A stretch of 64,000 nucleotides of DNA from Lumbricus terrestris (Eukaryota; Annelida; Clitellata; Crassiclitellata; Lumbricidae). A program made the translations under genes and the position numbers. The stretch is from the NCBI GenBank assembly GCA_949752735.1, contig OX457037.1:37640096-37704095 (forward strand). The letters run 5' to 3'. The notes below the pieces were generated by a model. That model worked only from the letters and a program-made list of their open reading frames with translations, was not told where the DNA came from and did not search any database. Position 1 is the stretch's first letter. Every line of letters begins with the position of its first letter. Below are positions 59,350 through 64,000 of the stretch, one piece after another.

Positions 59350-60408
59350 CAGGGTGGCGCAAAATAAACCGGACTATTAGTTTTTGCAATTGCATCGCTT
59401 GAATAATCAAAGTAATTATCGCCTTAAAATTATCATTAGACAGAAATGACACAGAAAAATGGCATTGGTTTGGCATTTAATATAACATTGAATGAACTGA
59501 AAAATTTCAGAATTTTCTGAATGCGTAGGAAATTTCAGTCAATATGTCCTCCGTTTGCTGCAATAACCAATGATAATCGCTTGCGAAACTGTCCAATAGC
59601 CAGGTTGATCGTGTCCTCGCTGATTTCGTCCCAGCATGCGGTCAGAACTTCTTTCAAATGTTCAATATCTCGAATTATCTGCCTGTAGACAAGCTGCTGA
59701 AGCATTCCCCAGATGGAATAGTCTACGGGATTCAAGTCCGGACTGTTCGGTGGCCAATTTTCTGGTTCAATAAAGTCTGGAACGTGAGCAGTGAGAAAAG
59801 CAACTGTTTTTCGTGAACGATGGATGAGCGGGTGCTCCATCCTGCTGGAAAGTGAAATTGTGACCAGAGTGAGCTATAATGTCTGGCAGTAATCCTTGAT
59901 GTAGGACTACGTCACAGTAATAGGAACTGTTAACTTTTGCTCCTCGTTCAACGAAAACTAATGACGATTTCCCCAGCTGCGACACGGCAACCGAAACTAT
60001 GATGCTCTGTGAGAAGTGCCTCCGACCTTTCAGCAAGCGTTCTGAAGGAATGTCTCGTTTCACAGCTACGTTGGCGTACACTCGATCATTCTGTGAATTG
60101 GTTGGTGTTGGGACTGTAAAGATCTTTTCATCCGTAAACCATGTTCTGGCCAATTTAGCTACCATTAGTCGTCGAGACAGACGTTTGCAGGCGGCAAGCC
60201 GTTTCACTCTGTTAGCGTTTGCTAGCAGCTGCACCTCACGTCGCCGAAACACTTTAATCTGTAAGTCAAATTTAGCAATACGCTGAACAGTTCTACGAGA
60301 TATACCAGTTTGTCTAATGATAGTTTTAAGGCGATAATTTAATTACTTTGATTATTCAAGCGATGCAATTGCAAAAACCAATAGTCCGGTTTATTTTGCG
60401 CCACCCTG
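59350..60408 (-). mobile_element. Tc1/mariner transposon, degenerate
   Basis: The inverted ends CAGGGTGGCGCAAAATAAACC are at both termini, with flanking TA at 59348-59349 and 60409-60410. The inner TIR extends about 70 bp (GGACTATT(A/G)GTTTTTGCAATTGCATCGCTTGA). It encodes a broken transposase on the minus strand. Outside the element the flanks are again inverted copies (GGTCAATAA(T/C)TTCCACGTCT), so it sits in the centre of an older palindrome or the true TIR is longer. Confidence 0.9.
59535..60252 (-). pseudogene. Mariner-type transposase, frameshifted
   Basis: The first frame (60252-59767) has the end of the DNA-binding region, the first catalytic Asp in WFTDEKIFTV and the second Asp in FQQDGAPAH. 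Around 59830 the frame shifts, and the second frame (59840-59535) continues with NWPPNSPDLNPVDYSIWG, the region leading to the third acidic residue. The N-terminal helix-turn-helix region upstream is incomplete. The gene is not functional as read. Confidence 0.9.
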
Positions 60409-60429
60409 TATAACTATATATAGAGACGT

Positions 60430-60664
60430 GGAAGTTATTGACCTGCTGCCCTGCAAATTCCCACCATGCCGGGGCCGCGTATAACATGCGGGCCAATGTG
60501 GTCATCCTAACAACGTCATGCAGGCTTGGTCCCTTGAGGCCGTGTGCAGTCATGATTCCCACGGCGTAAAGCGACTGTCTTGCCTGGATGCATATTCGCT
60601 TCATATGGGCTTAAAACCCTAGGTTTTCAGTCATGACTACCCCTAAAATCGTCATACTTTGTAC
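60430..60664 (-). pseudogene. CR1-like LINE reverse transcriptase fragment
   Basis: Minus-strand pieces MTILGVVMTENLGF and ARQSLYAVGIMTAHGLKGPS ... ARMLYAAPAWWEFAG match the same LINE region as 7676-8379 (KVLGIMLS, MLYSSPAWWGFAN), separated by a frame break. Its upstream edge runs into the (ATGT)n tract and its downstream edge into the flank of the mariner element. Confidence 0.75.
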
Positions 60665-60675
60665 CCGAATAAGAT

Positions 60676-61345
60676 GTGTGTATGCATGTATGTATGTATG
60701 TATGTATGTATGTATGTATGTATGTATGTATGTATGTATGTATGTATGTATGTATGTATGTATGTATGTATGTATGTATGTATGTATGTATGTATGTATG
60801 TATGTATGCATGTAAGCATGTATGTATGTATGTATGTATGTATGTATGTATGTATGTATGTATGTATGTATGTATGTATGTATGTATGTATGTATGTATG
60901 TAGGTATGTATGTATGTATGTATGTATGTATGTATGTATGTATGTATGTATGTATGTATGTATGTGTGTATGTATGCATGCATGTATGTATGTATGTATG
61001 TATGCATGCATGTATGTATGTATGTATGTATGTATGTATGTATGTATGTATGTATGTATGTATGTATGTATTTATGTATGTATGTATGTATGTATGTATG
61101 TATGTATGTATGCATGTAAGCATGTATGTATGTATGTATGTATGTATGTATGTATGTATGTATGTATGTATGTATGTATGTATGTATGTATGTATGTATG
61201 TATGTATGTATGTATGTATGTATGTACGTTTGTATGCATGCATGTATGTATGTATGTATGTATGTGTGTATGTATGCATGCATGTATGTATGTATGTATG
61301 TATGCATGTATGTATGTATATGTATGCATTGCATATATGTCTGTA
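60676..61345. repeat. 670-bp (ATGT)n microsatellite
   Basis: Nearly pure ATGT/ATGC tetranucleotide tract with few interruptions. Long ORFs on both strands (Tyr-Val-Cys-Met and Ile-His-Thr-Tyr repeats) are artefacts. Confidence 0.97.
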
Positions 61346-62226
61346 TGACTGTCTCTTCCCACCAGTTAGCAATGATATCTCTTCCGCCTGGCTCAGTCGA
61401 ATGACACACAAACGGACATTACGATCGCTCTGCGCTCCTGTTCGCTTACGGCTGCTGCGGAGGCGGCTCTGAGCTCGCCCCGATACATCTCCAATGATGA
61501 GCCGTCTACCATTACTTGGTTATGGGCTGGCACTTCCTCTCGAAACCTGATCGGGCATTGATCGGACTTTATCCATGGCACATCGCCTCATTTACATCAG
61601 CAGCAGCAGCCGCATCTCCTGCTACGTCCTCCCCATCACGTTCATCGTCGTCGTCACCGTCGATATTATCTCTGAAACCGTCGTTATTATCTCTGCGCAT
61701 CGTCATCCTAAATGATGTCGTCATTACCATGGAAACCAGTTAGACGACTGTCCAGTCGTGTCCGTCAACGCATGTATCATCAACGCTATTATTATTGTCT
61801 CCGTTGACAAAGCCTCTAGCACATTGGTGATCATCGTGGTGATACATCTTGCTTGAGTGACTATAGGGCGATAGTCAGAAAGGCCGTTTTGGTGATTTTT
61901 GCTATAGCTCTGTGGTGATCCGTGGTGCTGATCCTGGTAATGGCGGTGTTAAAGCGTTAACACGATGACACGATATATAGTGGGGTAGTTAACATCTTCT
62001 GTAGACTACTAACAAGTACGAAATGCAATAAAGTATCGATTTAAAACGGATTTGGACGCAATTTGAAAATGCATATTGATTTAATTTGCGTGTCGACAAT
62101 AACTATAGTGATTGTTTTGGATGAGACTTGGAACGAAAGCGATTGTGAGCTAACCCACAAATCCAATACACCCGATAAGTTGAAGACAGCGGGCAGTCAG
62201 TAAATCCATAAATCAATCAATTAGTT

Positions 62227-62262
<36 letters not shown>

Positions 62263-63358
62263 GTATTTATATACGAGACTTTATTAATCACCATAATACA
62301 AGCGCGCAGTTTAGGCAGCCATGCTAATGGTACCAATGGGTAAACGCATAAGAATGTAGGATTCTACTAACAGGATCGCCCTATAGCAACACATCATCAA
62401 GATGTAAGCTTATATTTTGTTAGGCATATCATGAGCCAACACGTTTTGAAAAACTCTATTGTTCCTTGGTGTCCATATAATATTTTTTTTATTATGAATC
62501 CCTGTAACTGCAATAGGAGTCTGCGGGTAAAGAATTTTGCTACCGAACCCGTACCCGTGACGTAAGATTGCTACCCGTACCCGTACCCGACCCGTACTCA
62601 AAATTACCACGTCATTAGCACGCCTTCTCAAGTTTCCATGTACAATGGCCTTCAGGACGAAAGACTTACAACTCAGCATGTAATAAAATGGCATAAATAA
62701 AAATAATAAATATAGTTGATGATGGTGTTGGTAATAGCAGTAGTTGTAGCAGTTTAAACCTTGCCGATAGCCTATTCTTAACTATAACTACTCGTCAGAA
62801 TCACGCTTCCCTATAGCTGCGCCAGTGCCCACAAAACAATTCTTACTACAGACCTTAACCAATTGGAATGATTTTCCAGCAGATGATACCATCAATGCCC
62901 GCACTTAGGCCCAGTTGAAAAGAACGTGTCTGGGTCGAACGACACAATCAACATGCTCACTTACGTGTATTAAAAATATGAACGTTTCTATTACATAACT
63001 TGTTGTTTTTTACGCGTATGGATGACTTCACGTTGTAATTCGATTAGTCTGTTTACACTACGGTATGCCACGACTCCTCATAATTCAACCGTCATGTTGT
63101 TCTTACTCGCTCGATGAACCGAATGTCCTTTCGGGATTAAATGCTGTACTCCACACGATATAGCGTTAATGGCCAACAGGTCCGTAGCGATCATTGCTGC
63201 TGCAGACCGGGCATAACTCTCACAGCTTCCTGCGTAAATAGCAGAAGCCTACGTTCATTAATTTTCTCAGTCCCACTTGCCTACCGATCAGCAACTGCGT
63301 AGATGGCCCCAGTTTAATGTTGTCAATGTTACTAATGTCACAGGCCCGTCCTTTAACG
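61346..63358. other. Non-coding, no gene seen
   Basis: About 2 kb with (ATCA)n at 62214-62262 and a CCCGTACCCGTACCCG patch near 62570-62590. A plus-strand ORF at 61516-61743 is Ala/Ser-rich low complexity and not called. Confidence 0.5.
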
Positions 63359-63874
63359 GGTTCCAATAGCTGCATAGCCATAAGAAAAACGTAGATTTCT
63401 AAGCCATGAATTTGACCTTATTATATTAATAATCATTATTTTATTAAACACCATCTGGCATTCTTCACACAAGCTGTGCAGATCAATTTCATTGCTCTGC
63501 GAATCACAAGTGATTCTGAGTAAGTAGTGAAAGATTGCACGATCAGCAAAGTTCCTAGATTATTGTCTAAAAAAACCGCGGACAATGTCTTTTACCGGAT
63601 GATCCTGAATGGTATTGGTTCCAATAGCTGCATAGCCATAGGAAAAACGTAGATTTCTAAGCCATGAATTTGACCTTATAATATTAATAATCATTATTTT
63701 ATTAAACACCATCTGGCATTCTTCACACAAGCTGTGCAGATCAATTTCATTGCTCTGCGAATCACAAGTGATTCTGAGTAAGTAGTGAAAGATTGCACGA
63801 TCAGCAAAGTTCCTAGATTATTGTCTAAAAAAACCGCGGACAATGTCTTTTACCGGATGATCCTGAATGGTATT
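63359..63874. repeat. Two-copy tandem duplication, 258-bp unit
   Basis: 63359-63616 and 63617-63874 are nearly identical (A/G at the TAAGAAAAACG/TAGGAAAAACG position and one base in TTATTATATT/TTATAATATT). Very recent duplication. No coding function recognised; the sequence to 64000 has no supported gene. Confidence 0.93.
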
Positions 63875-64000
63875 GACTCGACAACAGGAAGCCAGTGCTT
63901 TCTTGAATGCATTTTGATATATGAAAAATTGAAAATATTTCTACTTGTTGGCCGCTTCTTGAGCAGCGTTGTAAGCACGGACTACAACTGGCTTAACTGA

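Noticed and set aside
60611..61472. Several ORFs of up to 266 codons (Ile-His-Thr-Tyr and Tyr-Val-Cys-Met repeats)
   Set aside because: They are translations of an (ATGT)n microsatellite in different frames; no non-repeat coding content.

Overview
ORGANISM. This is a eukaryotic, intron-bearing animal genome. The supported host genes are exons of a nicotinic-type Cys-loop receptor (minus strand, about 39.5-52.5 kb) and symmetric phase-1 exons of a secreted or surface immunoglobulin-superfamily protein with a Thr-rich stalk (plus strand, 3.2-8.8 kb). The rest is intron/intergenic DNA dense in metazoan transposons (hAT and mariner MITEs, a tRNA-derived SINE, CR1/L2-like LINE fragments, a Copia element, two Polintons) and microsatellites. 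The abundance of 'taggcct'-type words and the transposon mix suggest a marine invertebrate deuterostome such as an echinoderm, but this is a weak inference. LAYOUT. 1-11.5 kb: a decayed TIR element, a 55-bp palindrome, three IgSF exons, MITEs, a SINE and a LINE 3' fragment. 11.57-16.06 kb: a complete Copia retrotransposon (minus strand) with sequence-identical 148-bp LTRs, a 5-bp target duplication and one intact 1321-codon gag-pol ORF. 16-22.6 kb: mostly non-coding, with a GC-rich CRE/NRF1-motif tandem array (18.6-19.0 kb), one possible Cys-rich exon with a partial duplicate, and a mariner-type MITE. 22.6-23.0 kb: a 12-bp-unit minisatellite. 23,015-39,450: a complete 16.4-kb Polinton/Maverick (P1) with about 455-bp TIRs and a 6-bp target duplication GGTATG. 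39,484-52.5 kb: exons of the nicotinic-like receptor. The intron between its M1-M2 exon and M3-M4 exon holds a second, unrelated 8.36-kb Polinton-like element (P2, 41,059-49,418) with about 455-bp near-identical TIRs and a 6-bp target duplication CTCCAT. 52.5-64 kb: a gag-like retroelement fragment, a minisatellite carrying TGACGTCA in most units and flanked by a 300-bp duplication, a frameshifted mariner with its TIRs, a LINE fragment, a 670-bp (ATGT)n tract and a 258-bp tandem duplication. HOW THE ELEMENT GENES WORK TOGETHER. P1 has the full Polinton toolkit: protein-primed family B DNA polymerase (with one frame break), adenain-like protease, double-jelly-roll major capsid protein, penton-like minor capsid protein, FtsK/HerA packaging ATPase, PLA2-like protein, chromodomain integrase, two HNH proteins, several small membrane or amphipathic capsid-associated proteins, and three tandem fibre-like genes with C1q-like heads. 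P2 has the virion and integration module (protease, MCP, pVI/pX-like protein, two penton-like paralogues, integrase, ATPase) plus a RING protein, but no DNA polymerase. Its TIRs and target duplication are intact, so this is an end-to-end element and not a truncated one. Most promising observations: the polymerase-less but capsid-encoding P2; a canonical slippery run that would put the P1 integrase (no ATG) in the -1 frame of the PLA2 gene; and a TATAAAATG-like motif fused to the start codons of most P1 genes, including one inside an HNH fusion gene.
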